DNA from: PALSA-894 sp963734185
GTDB taxonomy: Bacteria > Pseudomonadota > Alphaproteobacteria > Rhizobiales > Xanthobacteraceae
Direction of reading: 5' to 3'
Assembly: GCA_963734185.1 (NCBI GenBank)
Contig: CAVTGA010000001.1
Coordinates: forward strand, 558,001-622,000
Length of the DNA: 64,000 nucleotides
The notes under the pieces are model-generated. The model was not told the DNA's origin. It saw nothing but the letters and a program-made list of their open reading frames with translations, and searched no databases. Positions 52,691 to 63,468 of the stretch are shown in pieces. The position numbers were made by a program, and so were the translations under genes. Within the stretch, counting starts at the first letter, position 1. Each line of letters opens with the position of its first letter.

Positions 52691-54307
52691 ATGGCACGGA
52701 CGCTCGACAGGCGGCAGCTCCTGAAGGTCTTCGCCGGAAGCGCGGCGGCGCAGGCGCTAGGCTTGGCCGCGTGGCAGCGCTCGGCGGCCGCCGCGCATCT
52801 GCCGGCGCATAGCGGGGCAGGGTGCAATCTCTGGGGCGATCTGGTCGGCAATGTCGGAGGTTGGACCTGCGGTAACCACAACGGTTTCAAGATTCTCGAT
52901 ATCTATCTCTCGTTCGGCGCGTCGCAGTGGGAGACGTTGTGGCTACCCGGCAACGGCGGCCCGAACTTCACCTCGCACTTCATGAATTCGCCTGATCTGG
53001 CGCTCAACAATCTCAATTGGGCGGCCAATGCCGGGCAGGTCCCGTGTACTCCGCCGGACCTTCCGGTGTCGCCGACTGACCACAATGTCTTTGCCGACCA
53101 AAGCGGCGGCGGCAAGATCTACTGGGGCGCGCCGGCCAAGCCCCTCTATCGCCGCGCCGATATCCTGTCGCGCTGCCGCATGGTGACGCAGTATCACGAG
53201 CTGCCGCCGCATGAGGCCGCGCAGCCGTTCTGTCTGACCGGGCTGACGCTGGGCAATCCGCGGCTGGCGGGAACCGGCGCGGCGATCCAGCGGCGCGCCC
53301 GCGAGCTTGCGCCCTCGCAGCAGCTGCCGGTCTCCTACGTCCTGCATGCCGGATCCGGCTTCTCGGCCAATTTCGCGGCGACTACCGGCAACCATCCCGG
53401 CTCGTCGCGCCCCCTCGTCATCGAGGTCCAGGACACCGACGCTTTCTTCAACAATCTGGCTCGCACCGACATCACCGCCGAGTCGGACGACCTGCTGCTG
53501 GCGATCCGCCACGAATTTCGCGACCGTCTGCGCTTCCACAACGCCGGCAGCCCGATCCGCTCGGCCGGCTTCGACGGCTATTGGGTCGCCGCCGAACTGC
53601 TGAAGAACGCCCCGAGCCTGCAGAACCTGTTCAACGGCGGCCTGCTGGTGATCGACCAGAACGTCGCGGTCTGCCCGGCGCACGCGGGCACGAACCCGAG
53701 CGGAAGCCCCGGCACCAAGACGATGCTGAAAGCCGCCGCGTCGTTACTGTCGTCGGGCCCGGCCCGCTACGTCTGCGTGGTCGACCACGGCCGCGCCGGT
53801 ACCTACGACACCCACGGCATCGGCGGCGCGGACCATCTCCACGTACTCAATACCTGCGCCAACTATTACGACCTGTCCAAGCATCTCGCCGACATCATCC
53901 ATCATCCGGTCAACAATCCGGGCGGGACATTGAACCTCAACGACACCATGGTGGTCATCAACACCGAGTTCGGCCGGACCAACTACATCAACGGCAGCAA
54001 CGGGCGCGATCACTGGACCTGGGGATACGTCGCGACCCTCATCGGCGGCCCGATCCCGCCCAATGCCGGCGCCAGCATTCGCGGCGCCATCGAACGCACC
54101 GGGCCCGACGAAGGCAAGACCATCCCCGCCCACCGCTACTCGCCTGCCGACGTGCGCGGCGCGATGCTGCTGGCGGCCGGCGTCGATCCGTTCGCGAGCG
54201 ACAATTTCCGCGTCGCCGATTTCAGCGATGCGCTCAGAGACGGCATCGGCGTCAACGCCGAGACGGACATCAGGAACAGACTGAAGGGGTGGATCCTTGG
54301 ACTCTGA
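52691..54307 (+). CDS. Tat-exported DUF1501 protein
   Basis: A 538-residue protein with a twin-arginine signal (LDRRQLLKVFAGSAAAQALG, RR at 7-8). The mature part belongs to DUF1501, an alkaline-phosphatase/sulfatase-like fold with metal-binding His/Asp: VIDQNVAVCPAH, VCVVDHGRAGTYDTHG, INTEFGRTNYINGSNGRDHWTWGYVATLIGG. DUF1501 genes pair with a DUF1549/DUF1800 or PSCyt-type partner, here the next gene, overlapping by 11 bp. The biochemical role is unknown. Sits between rpoC and rpsL, an unusual place for it. Confidence 0.85.
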   Translation: MARTLDRRQLLKVFAGSAAAQALGLAAWQRSAAAAHLPAHSGAGCNLWGDLVGNVGGWTCGNHNGFKILDIYLSFGASQWETLWLPGNGGPNFTSHFMNSPDLALNNLNWAANAGQVPCTPPDLPVSPTDHNVFADQSGGGKIYWGAPAKPLYRRADILSRCRMVTQYHELPPHEAAQPFCLTGLTLGNPRLAGTGAAIQRRARELAPSQQLPVSYVLHAGSGFSANFAATTGNHPGSSRPLVIEVQDTDAFFNNLARTDITAESDDLLLAIRHEFRDRLRFHNAGSPIRSAGFDGYWVAAELLKNAPSLQNLFNGGLLVIDQNVAVCPAHAGTNPSGSPGTKTMLKAAASLLSSGPARYVCVVDHGRAGTYDTHGIGGADHLHVLNTCANYYDLSKHLADIIHHPVNNPGGTLNLNDTMVVINTEFGRTNYINGSNGRDHWTWGYVATLIGGPIPPNAGASIRGAIERTGPDEGKTIPAHRYSPADVRGAMLLAAGVDPFASDNFRVADFSDALRDGIGVNAETDIRNRLKGWILGL

Positions 54308-57300
54308 ACCCTCACGCCCGACCGCACGCCGCCGCAGAAACTGGTCCGCCATCGTTCGGCGCGCTGTTCTCCTGCCGGCGATGATCGCCACCACGGCACT
54401 CCTGACCTCTTGCGCGCCCATGCCGGAGGCCGACGACGAGGGTCACGCCACCTTCGCGCGCGACGCGATCAAGCTGCTGCTCGGCCGCCCCGCGCGCGGC
54501 GCCGACGAGGTCGAGGTGGTGGCCGACATCGCCAAGCTGCTCGGCCGCGACGTCGCGGCGAAGATGTTGATGAAGGAGACGGAGTTCATCGACACCTGGG
54601 CCGACAATCTGGTCGACATCCTGCAGGTGCAGCGCGAATTCGGGAGCGGTTTGGCGGCGCAGTCGCAGGCGTGCTGGGGTCCGCCGACCCGTCCCAATCC
54701 AGATCCGGCGATCGCCACCTGGGTTCGCGACCATGGACCGAACGACGGCGGCGCGCCGCCGGCCTGGAACATGACCGATCTGCTGCGCTCGGCGATCGCG
54801 ATCGACGACCTGTCGCCGCTCTACCGCGCCAACCTGTTCACGCTGGCGATGCGGCGCGGCGGATTCGACAGCCGGGAAGAGGTGACCACCCGCTTCATGC
54901 GCACCTATCTCAACCGCGATCTCACCTGCCTGCGCTGCCACAACCCTACATTCTCGGCATCGAACAAGACCGATGCCGGCGGCGACATCGTCTGGCGGCG
55001 CACCTGGACGATTCCCGGTCATCCGGAGAAGGCGCTGTTCGGCAATTATTTCGACGCGGCGACCGCGCTCAATGGTCTGCGGCAGGTGATGCGAGGCGAT
55101 GTGCGCAAGCCGGCGGGCGGACTGTTCGGCATCCGGCCCTGGGGAATTGCGGAGGCCTGTGCGACCGATTCCTTCAACAGCGGTCCGAACCCGGTTCCTG
55201 CCTCGCATGAGGGGTTCCAGATCCTGGGCGGGCCCAATCCCGGCGCCAAGTTCGGCAGCCTCGACGGGGCGGGCGGTCCGGCGTCGATATTCGAATTGGA
55301 GGCCGCGTTGAGAGCCGGCATCGCCGACCTCAAGGACGGCTATGCGCGGTTGCCGCCGGGCAACCCGATCCTGCCGCCCGACCAGAAGCAGTACTGCGAC
55401 GTGGTCCAGCTGTTCAGCTCCAAATGCGTCGGCTGCCACAGCCCCCCCAATCCACCCGGGACATTGGACTTGAGTTCGTCAGATCCCGCGAGCCAGCTCA
55501 TCGGCGTGAATACCAACGCCATGCCGCAGCCGCCCAATCATGCCAAGCGGGTGATCCCTTCGGATGCTGCGCATTCGGAGTTATGGAGGCGCATCGACCA
55601 GGGCATCATGCCGCCGGGAAATCCCCTGCCGCCCGCTGACCGGCCCCCGGTTCAGAACTGGATCGCGGCTGGCGCGCCGCACACGGCGGATACGAGCCCG
55701 TGCAACACCAGCACGATCCCGGAGGTTCATCCCAACGAAGCCCTGGCGTTCCTCACGGCTACCAATGTGGTGGACGGCATCTGGGCGGCGGCGATGGGCT
55801 ACCGGTTGACGATCGACAACACGTTCCCGCGCAACAGCGAGCAAAGGGACATGTTGTGGAACTTGACCGAGTTTGAGTTCTTGCCCAAGAGCTGGTCGCT
55901 GAAGGCGGTGTTGACCAAGATCCTCGCCTCGAACTGGTATGCGCGCCGCGCTCCCGCGATCAGCCAGGACGACACGGCCTACGGCCTGCCGCCGATCATC
56001 AACCCCTGGATCATCGCCGATCCGACCCAGGTGCCCAACCCGCCGGCGCACCAGCGTTACAACGGGCAGGGCGAGCTGGTCGACCGCGCCCGCGTCAATA
56101 CGCTCCTGCGCAGCATCGCCGCCGCGCTCGCTTGGAAGCAGCCGCGCCGGTTCCCGGACTTCGCCTATCCCTCGCCGCTGGACGAGAACTTGGGGCAGTA
56201 CATCTCGCCGCAGACACCCGGGTTCCGGGGCGTCACGTTCCAGTCGCTGCTGGCGCTCGAGTCGCAGGTCGGCTTGTGCAACAAGACCGGCCGCGCGGTC
56301 GGGGCCCGGGATTGGATCGACGAGCTCGTCGACGGCATCGACGGCATCATTGCATACAATACTGCCAATGCCGGAGCGCCGATCACCTTCGGCGAGGCCT
56401 GGTCCATGCTGAAGGACCGCCTGGTCCAGGATCCGAGCATCAACACGCTATTGCCGTCCGGCCTTGCCACCGTGCCCGGGGCCAAGACCGAGCAGCAGGC
56501 CGTGGTCGCATTCCTGAACAAGAATCTCGCGATCCCGGGAGGCATTACCCTCAACACGTCGACTTCTGCGGCGACCGCGGATCAACTGAAAAGCAAGTTG
56601 CGCGAAGGTTGCGGCATCATCGTCAAGAGCCCGCAATTCGTGCTGACCAACATCACCCCGCGCAGCTATTCCGACAACAACATGCCGGGACCGCCGCGCC
56701 TCAACGTCTGCATGCCGGGAGAAACGTGCGGCTACGCGCAGGCGTGCGGCCATTGGCGCCAGACGCTCCACGCGATGGGGCACGACATCGCTTGTGCGGA
56801 TCGCAGCGTCCACAAGTCGCTGTGGTTCTTCTTCCCCGTGCTCGACCTCAACTTGATCAGCGGGGTGGATTCGCGGCTGCTGCTGCAGCAGCGGCTCGCC
56901 TTGACGCGGCAGTCCGCGACCGGCGGCGCGCAGATCGACCTGTCGCGCGCCCGCACCGCGGCCACCGGGGAGGAGCGCCTGATATTGCAGCCGGGCACCG
57001 AAGCGGTCCCACTGCGACCTGGGTCGCCGGTCGGTCCGATCGGACCATTGCCGGGACTGCAAGGCATTCCGGTGCGGCCGCCCATCGCGGTCCCGCCGAT
57101 ATCGACGCCACTTCAGCCGCTCCAGCCGCTCCAGCCGGTCACCCCGATCGCGCCGGTCGCACCGGAGCTGAAGCTGGCCGAGTTCGATCTGATCAAGAAC
57201 GTGAAAGCCATGGGCCTCGCGGAGCCGCCAAAGGGCCTCAGCCGCGTCCATCAACGTGTGACGACGCTATGCCCGGGCGGCATTTGCGGCTTCGTCGCAC

Positions 57301-57935
57301 GCGCGGCCTCGGACATTGAGCGCTGCGTCCGCAATCCCAGGGAGAATACCTGCCGAGGTCTGCAGCCGCTGTGCGACCCGCGCGTCCAGAGCGGCCCCGC
57401 GAGTTGCGGCGGCCTGCCTGCCGACTTCAGCGAAAGCGGCGTTCTGGCGGCTTGGGCCGAGGGCGCGGAGGTCAAGCAATCCGCGAACACGCGGATTCTA
57501 CGGCAGGACGACGGACAATGGCGGTCGCTCGTGCAAGGCACGAAGCTCCAGGCCGGCGATCTGATATTCCTGCCGCCGACGGGGTCGCTGCGACTGCAGA
57601 TCGACAACGTGGTGTTCGGCGACACGCGCATCGATGATGCGGGGACATCGCGCGGGCATCTCGTGGCGATCGTCGGGCCTTCGTCGGAGAAGCTGTTGGC
57701 TCTGGCGCCGAAGCGCGGCGCACTGAGCATCGATCAGATGACCGCGGGGGTTCAGGCCGGCAGGTTCGAATCCCAGGCGTTGGCGCGCGAGCACTTGGGT
57801 CGCGCCATCGGCTATGCCGTGAAGCCGCAGCACAAGCGCACCCCGACAACGCGCGAAATCATGGAGATCAACGCGGACTTCGATAACCTGCATCGCGGGC
57901 TGCCGCGCGGGGCCGTACCGAAGAAGCCGAACTGA
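54297..57935 (+). CDS. giant lipoprotein with two CxxCH haem motifs, partner of the DUF1501 protein
   Basis: The 1212-residue protein starts at TTG 54297 (good AAGGGG site upstream; ATG 54381 is alternative), with a basic N-terminus and lipobox LLTSC39. Haem c motifs are CLRCH (C211, C214, H215) and CVGCH (C377, C380, H381), the second within a typical planctomycete-cytochrome-like segment (VVQLFSSKCVGCHSPP...SELWRRIDQGIMPP). Between and after lies a long helical domain (about 400-800). Residues about 800-980 hold Cys-rich motif VCMPGETCGYAQAC, then LCPGGICGF. The last 200 residues resemble a FecR-like barrel (AEGAEVKQSANTRILRQDDGQW). Likely periplasmic electron-transfer or assembly protein. 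Confidence 0.75.
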   Translation: MDSEPSRPTARRRRNWSAIVRRAVLLPAMIATTALLTSCAPMPEADDEGHATFARDAIKLLLGRPARGADEVEVVADIAKLLGRDVAAKMLMKETEFIDTWADNLVDILQVQREFGSGLAAQSQACWGPPTRPNPDPAIATWVRDHGPNDGGAPPAWNMTDLLRSAIAIDDLSPLYRANLFTLAMRRGGFDSREEVTTRFMRTYLNRDLTCLRCHNPTFSASNKTDAGGDIVWRRTWTIPGHPEKALFGNYFDAATALNGLRQVMRGDVRKPAGGLFGIRPWGIAEACATDSFNSGPNPVPASHEGFQILGGPNPGAKFGSLDGAGGPASIFELEAALRAGIADLKDGYARLPPGNPILPPDQKQYCDVVQLFSSKCVGCHSPPNPPGTLDLSSSDPASQLIGVNTNAMPQPPNHAKRVIPSDAAHSELWRRIDQGIMPPGNPLPPADRPPVQNWIAAGAPHTADTSPCNTSTIPEVHPNEALAFLTATNVVDGIWAAAMGYRLTIDNTFPRNSEQRDMLWNLTEFEFLPKSWSLKAVLTKILASNWYARRAPAISQDDTAYGLPPIINPWIIADPTQVPNPPAHQRYNGQGELVDRARVNTLLRSIAAALAWKQPRRFPDFAYPSPLDENLGQYISPQTPGFRGVTFQSLLALESQVGLCNKTGRAVGARDWIDELVDGIDGIIAYNTANAGAPITFGEAWSMLKDRLVQDPSINTLLPSGLATVPGAKTEQQAVVAFLNKNLAIPGGITLNTSTSAATADQLKSKLREGCGIIVKSPQFVLTNITPRSYSDNNMPGPPRLNVCMPGETCGYAQACGHWRQTLHAMGHDIACADRSVHKSLWFFFPVLDLNLISGVDSRLLLQQRLALTRQSATGGAQIDLSRARTAATGEERLILQPGTEAVPLRPGSPVGPIGPLPGLQGIPVRPPIAVPPISTPLQPLQPLQPVTPIAPVAPELKLAEFDLIKNVKAMGLAEPPKGLSRVHQRVTTLCPGGICGFVARAASDIERCVRNPRENTCRGLQPLCDPRVQSGPASCGGLPADFSESGVLAAWAEGAEVKQSANTRILRQDDGQWRSLVQGTKLQAGDLIFLPPTGSLRLQIDNVVFGDTRIDDAGTSRGHLVAIVGPSSEKLLALAPKRGALSIDQMTAGVQAGRFESQALAREHLGRAIGYAVKPQHKRTPTTREIMEINADFDNLHRGLPRGAVPKKPN

Positions 57936-58070
57936 CCGGGGCATCCCGAGGCCGGTCGCGTGCTCCGGCCGGCGCGCGGGCAAGGCAGCGCATCGAGGCG
58001 CGCAAAATCGGTACCGGGCAGCGCCTCGGTCGCGAGCCGTAAATCCAGTCTCTGCCGGGGTTTTCCGGCC

Positions 58071-58099
58071 TTGACACCCCCGACTCGCGCCGTTACAAA
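58071..58099 (+). promoter_or_regulatory. sigma70-type promoter of the str/S10 operon
   Basis: TTGACA (58071-58076) - 17 bp - TACAAA (58094-58099), about 315 bp upstream of rpsL. Canonical spacing. The rest of 57936-58412 shows no gene. Confidence 0.75.
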
Positions 58100-58412
58100 C
58101 CGCGCACTTTTCGGCAGGCGGTGAGCTTTGCTTGCTCGGAACGGCGTGCGCCGCGGCGATTTCCGGTCGAGAGCGTAACTCTTTGAGTTGCCAACTCTTT
58201 TCGGCGATCGGTGCGTCGTCACCTGAGCCTCGAGGAATGAAGCTCAAACGCTGCCTCTGACATCCAGTGTCAGAACATGAGTGCATGATCGCGGCTCATC
58301 GGCCGTGGTCCTCTGTTTGGAAGGCGCTGCTTTCGCGGACGAGGCGGACGGCGCGTTTCGCGTTTTGCGCGTGGCGACGGGGCCGCCCGCGACGAGAGGG
58401 TGAAGGCGAAGA

Positions 58413-58784
58413 ATGCCGACGATCAATCAGTTGATCCGCAAGCCGCGGGTGGCGCAGCGCTCGCGCCGCAAGGTGCCGGCGCTGCAGCAGTCGCCGCAGA
58501 AGCGCGGCGTGTGCACGCGCGTCTACACCACCACGCCGAAGAAGCCGAACTCGGCGCTGCGCAAGGTCGCCAAGGTGCGCCTCACCAACGGCTTCGAGGT
58601 GATCGGCTACATACCGGGCGAGGGCCACAACCTGCAGGAACACTCGGTGGTGATGATCCGCGGCGGCCGCGTCAAGGACCTGCCCGGCGTGCGCTATCAC
58701 ATCGTGCGCGGCGTGCTCGATACCCAAGGCGTGAAGAACCGCAGGCAGCGTCGTTCGAAGTACGGAGCCAAACGGCCCAAATAG
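58413..58784 (+). CDS. rpsL: 30S ribosomal protein S12
   Basis: The 123-residue S12 has the conserved streptomycin-region residues K43/K44 (TPKKPNSALRK) and K88 (GRVKDLPGV), all wild type. ATG at 58413 follows AAGGCGAAGAATG. The first gene of the str operon after the inserted cassette. Confidence 0.98.
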   Translation: MPTINQLIRKPRVAQRSRRKVPALQQSPQKRGVCTRVYTTTPKKPNSALRKVAKVRLTNGFEVIGYIPGEGHNLQEHSVVMIRGGRVKDLPGVRYHIVRGVLDTQGVKNRRQRRSKYGAKRPK

Positions 58785-58796
58785 TCGGGGCCGTTT
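58770..58796 (+). terminator. hairpin overlapping the rpsL stop codon
   Basis: AAACGGCCC...GGGCCGTTT with a following TT: a 9-bp stem spanning the last rpsL codons and the stop, ending in TTTTG. It looks like an intrinsic terminator or attenuator between rpsL and rpsG. Confidence 0.5.
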
Positions 58797-58818
58797 TGCA
58801 TTTGAGAGAGAAGAAGCG

Positions 58819-59289
58819 ATGTCACGCCGTCACAGTGCCGAGAAGCGCGAGATCAACCCGGACCCGAAGTTCGGGAATGTCGTCGTGTCCAAGTTCATGA
58901 ACTCGATCATGTACGAGGGCAAGAAGTCGGTCGCCGAGAGCATCGTCTACGGCGCGCTCGACATCATCGAGAACAAGACCAAGCAGAACCCGCTCGGCGT
59001 GTTCCAGCAGGCGCTCGACAACGTGATGCCCTCGATCGAGGTGCGCTCGCGCCGCGTCGGCGGCGCCACCTACCAGGTGCCGGTCGAGGTGCGTACCGAC
59101 CGCCGCCAGGCGCTCGGCATCCGCTGGATCATCTCGGCGGCGCGCGAGCGCAACGAGAAGACCATGATGGAGCGGCTCTCGGCCGAGCTGCTCGACGCAT
59201 CCAACAACAGGGGGAACGCCGTGAAGAAGCGCGAGGACACGCACCGGATGGCGGAAGCCAACCGCGCCTTCTCGCACTACCGCTGGTGA
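58819..59289 (+). CDS. rpsG: 30S ribosomal protein S7
   Basis: A 156-residue S7 (MSRRHSAEKREINPDPKFGNVVVSKFMNSIMYEGKKSVAE ... AEANRAFSHYRW). ATG follows GAGAGAGAAGAAGCG. Confidence 0.98.
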   Translation: MSRRHSAEKREINPDPKFGNVVVSKFMNSIMYEGKKSVAESIVYGALDIIENKTKQNPLGVFQQALDNVMPSIEVRSRRVGGATYQVPVEVRTDRRQALGIRWIISAARERNEKTMMERLSAELLDASNNRGNAVKKREDTHRMAEANRAFSHYRW

Positions 59290-59325
59290 CGCTCCGGCGG
59301 ATCTGAGACACGAAGGACTCGCGCA

Positions 59326-61398
<2,073 letters not shown>

Positions 61399-61456
61399 CG
61401 CTGGTTACCACTGGATCGCCCGCTTTCGCGGACGATGGCAGAAAGAGACAGAGGCA

Positions 61457-61765
61457 ATGAACGGCCAGAACATCCGGATCAGGCTCAAGGCCTTCGACCA
61501 TCGCATCCTCGATGCGTCGACGCGCGAGATCGTCAACACGGCAAAGCGCACCGGCGCGCAGGTGCGCGGGCCGATCCCGCTGCCGACCAGGATCGAGAAA
61601 TTCACGGTCAACCGTTCGCCGCATGTCGACAAGAAGAGCCGCGAGCAGTTCGAGATGCGCACCCATAAGCGCCTGCTCGACATCGTCGATCCGACGCCGC
61701 AGACCGTGGACGCGCTGATGAAGCTCGATCTGGCCGCCGGCGTCGACGTCGAGATCAAGCTGTAA
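61457..61765 (+). CDS. rpsJ: 30S ribosomal protein S10
   Basis: A 102-residue S10 (MNGQNIRIRLKAFDHRILDAS ... VEIKL). First gene of the S10 cluster. Confidence 0.98.
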   Translation: MNGQNIRIRLKAFDHRILDASTREIVNTAKRTGAQVRGPIPLPTRIEKFTVNRSPHVDKKSREQFEMRTHKRLLDIVDPTPQTVDALMKLDLAAGVDVEIKL

Positions 61766-61795
61766 GCGTTCGAACAGGATCAAGAGGACACGCCG

Positions 61796-62527
61796 ATGCG
61801 TTCCGGAGTGATCGCACAGAAAGTCGGAATGACCCGCATCTTTACCGATGCGGGCGAGCATGTGCCGGTGACGGTGCTCCGCCTCGCCAATTGCCAGGTC
61901 GTCGCCCACCGCACCAAGGACAAGAACGGGTACGTGGCGCTGCAGCTCGGCTCCGGCACCCGCAAGGTGAAGAACGTCGCCAAGGCCGAGCGCGGTCACT
62001 TCGCCGTGGCCAAGGTCGAACCCAAGCGCAAGGTCGCCGAATTCCGCGTCAGCGACGATGCGTTGATCCCGGTCGGCGCCGAGATCACCGCCGACCACTT
62101 CGTCGTCGGGCAGTTCGTCGACGTGACCGGCACGTCGATCGGCAAGGGCTTCGCCGGCGGCATGAAGCGGTGGAACTTCCGCGGCCTGCGTGCCTCGCAC
62201 GGCGTGTCGATCTCGCACCGCTCGATCGGATCGACCGGCGGGCGCCAGGACCCGGGCAAGACCTTCAAGAACAAGAAGATGCCGGGCCACATGGGCGTCG
62301 ATCGCGTCACCACGCTCAATCTCAAGGTCGTGCAGACCGATGTGGTGCGCGGCCTGATCCTGATCGAGGGCGCGGTCCCGGGCGCCAAGGGCGGCTGGAT
62401 CACGGTGCGTGACGCCGTCAAGAAGGCGCCTCCGAAGGATCTGCCGAAGCCGGGCAAATTCCGCCTGTCCGATGCGCCTGCGGGCGAGCCGGAACAGCCG
62501 GAGCAGCCGGCACAAGAGGGGGCGTGA
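61796..62527 (+). CDS. rplC: 50S ribosomal protein L3
   Basis: A 243-residue L3 starting MRSGVIAQKVGMTRIFTDAGEH with RASHGVSISHRSIGSTGGRQDPG and a C-terminal Pro/Glu-rich extension (AGEPEQPEQPAQEGA) beyond the E. coli length of 209. Confidence 0.97.
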   Translation: MRSGVIAQKVGMTRIFTDAGEHVPVTVLRLANCQVVAHRTKDKNGYVALQLGSGTRKVKNVAKAERGHFAVAKVEPKRKVAEFRVSDDALIPVGAEITADHFVVGQFVDVTGTSIGKGFAGGMKRWNFRGLRASHGVSISHRSIGSTGGRQDPGKTFKNKKMPGHMGVDRVTTLNLKVVQTDVVRGLILIEGAVPGAKGGWITVRDAVKKAPPKDLPKPGKFRLSDAPAGEPEQPEQPAQEGA

Positions 62528-62528
62528 G

Positions 62529-63149
62529 ATGGAGCTGAAGGTTTCCACCCTCGACGGCAAGGCCGCAGGCTCCGTGACGCTGTCCGACGCCATCTTCGGT
62601 CTCAGCCCGCGCACCGACCTGATCCAACGCTGCGTCGTCTGGCAGCTCGCCAAGCGCCGCGCCGGCACCCACAAGGTCAAGAACCGGGCCGAGATCAACC
62701 GCACCGGCAAGAAGATGTACGCCCAGAAGGGCACCGGCTCGGCCCGTCACGGCTCGGGCCGCGTCAACATCTTCCGCGGCGGCGGCCGCGCTTTCGGACC
62801 GGTGGTGCGCAGTCACGCCATCGACCTGCCGAAGAAGGTGCGCGCGCTCGCGCTCAAGCATGCGCTCTCGGCCAAGGCCAAGGACGGCGGCATCATCGTG
62901 GTCGACAAGGCCGAGGCGAAGGACACCAAGACCAGGGCGCTCGCCGCGCAGTTCGAGAAGCTCGGGCTGGCCAACGCGCTGATCGTCGACGGCGCCGCGA
63001 TCGAGGAGAATTTCGGACGCGCGGCGCGCAACATCCCGAACATCGACGTGCTGCCGGTGCAGGGCATCAACGTCTACGACATCCTGCGGCGGCACACGCT
63101 GGTCCTGACCAGGGCCGCGCTCGAGGCATTGGAGGCGCGATTCAAATGA
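62529..63149 (+). CDS. rplD: 50S ribosomal protein L4
   Basis: A 206-residue L4 (MELKVSTLDGKAAGSV ... GSGRVNIFRGGGRAFGPVVRSH, PVQGINVYDILRRHTLVLT). Follows rplC with one base between. Confidence 0.97.
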   Translation: MELKVSTLDGKAAGSVTLSDAIFGLSPRTDLIQRCVVWQLAKRRAGTHKVKNRAEINRTGKKMYAQKGTGSARHGSGRVNIFRGGGRAFGPVVRSHAIDLPKKVRALALKHALSAKAKDGGIIVVDKAEAKDTKTRALAAQFEKLGLANALIVDGAAIEENFGRAARNIPNIDVLPVQGINVYDILRRHTLVLTRAALEALEARFK

Positions 63150-63445
63150 GCACCGTCGATCCGCGCCTCTACGACATCATCCTCGCGCCGGTCATCACCG
63201 AGAAGGCGACGATGGCGTCCGAGCGCAACCAGGTGATCTTCAAGGTCGCCGGCACTGCGACCAAGCCGCAGATCAAGGCAGCGGTGGAAAAGCTGTTTGA
63301 CGTCAAGGTCAAGAGCGTCAACACGCTGGTGCGCAAGGGCAAGTTCAAGGCCTTCCGCGGACGGCCAGGGATGCAATCGGACGTGAAGAAAGCGATCGTG
63401 ACCCTGGTGGAAGGTCACCGCATCGACGTGACCACGGGACTCTGA
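63146..63445 (+). CDS. rplW: 50S ribosomal protein L23
   Basis: A 99-residue L23 (RLYDIILAPVITEKATMASERNQVIFKVAGTATKPQIKAAVEKLFDVKVKSVNT). The ATG overlaps the rplD stop (ATGA). Confidence 0.97.
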   Translation: MSTVDPRLYDIILAPVITEKATMASERNQVIFKVAGTATKPQIKAAVEKLFDVKVKSVNTLVRKGKFKAFRGRPGMQSDVKKAIVTLVEGHRIDVTTGL

Positions 63446-63468
63446 ACGGCTGGGACGAGGGTAGAGAG

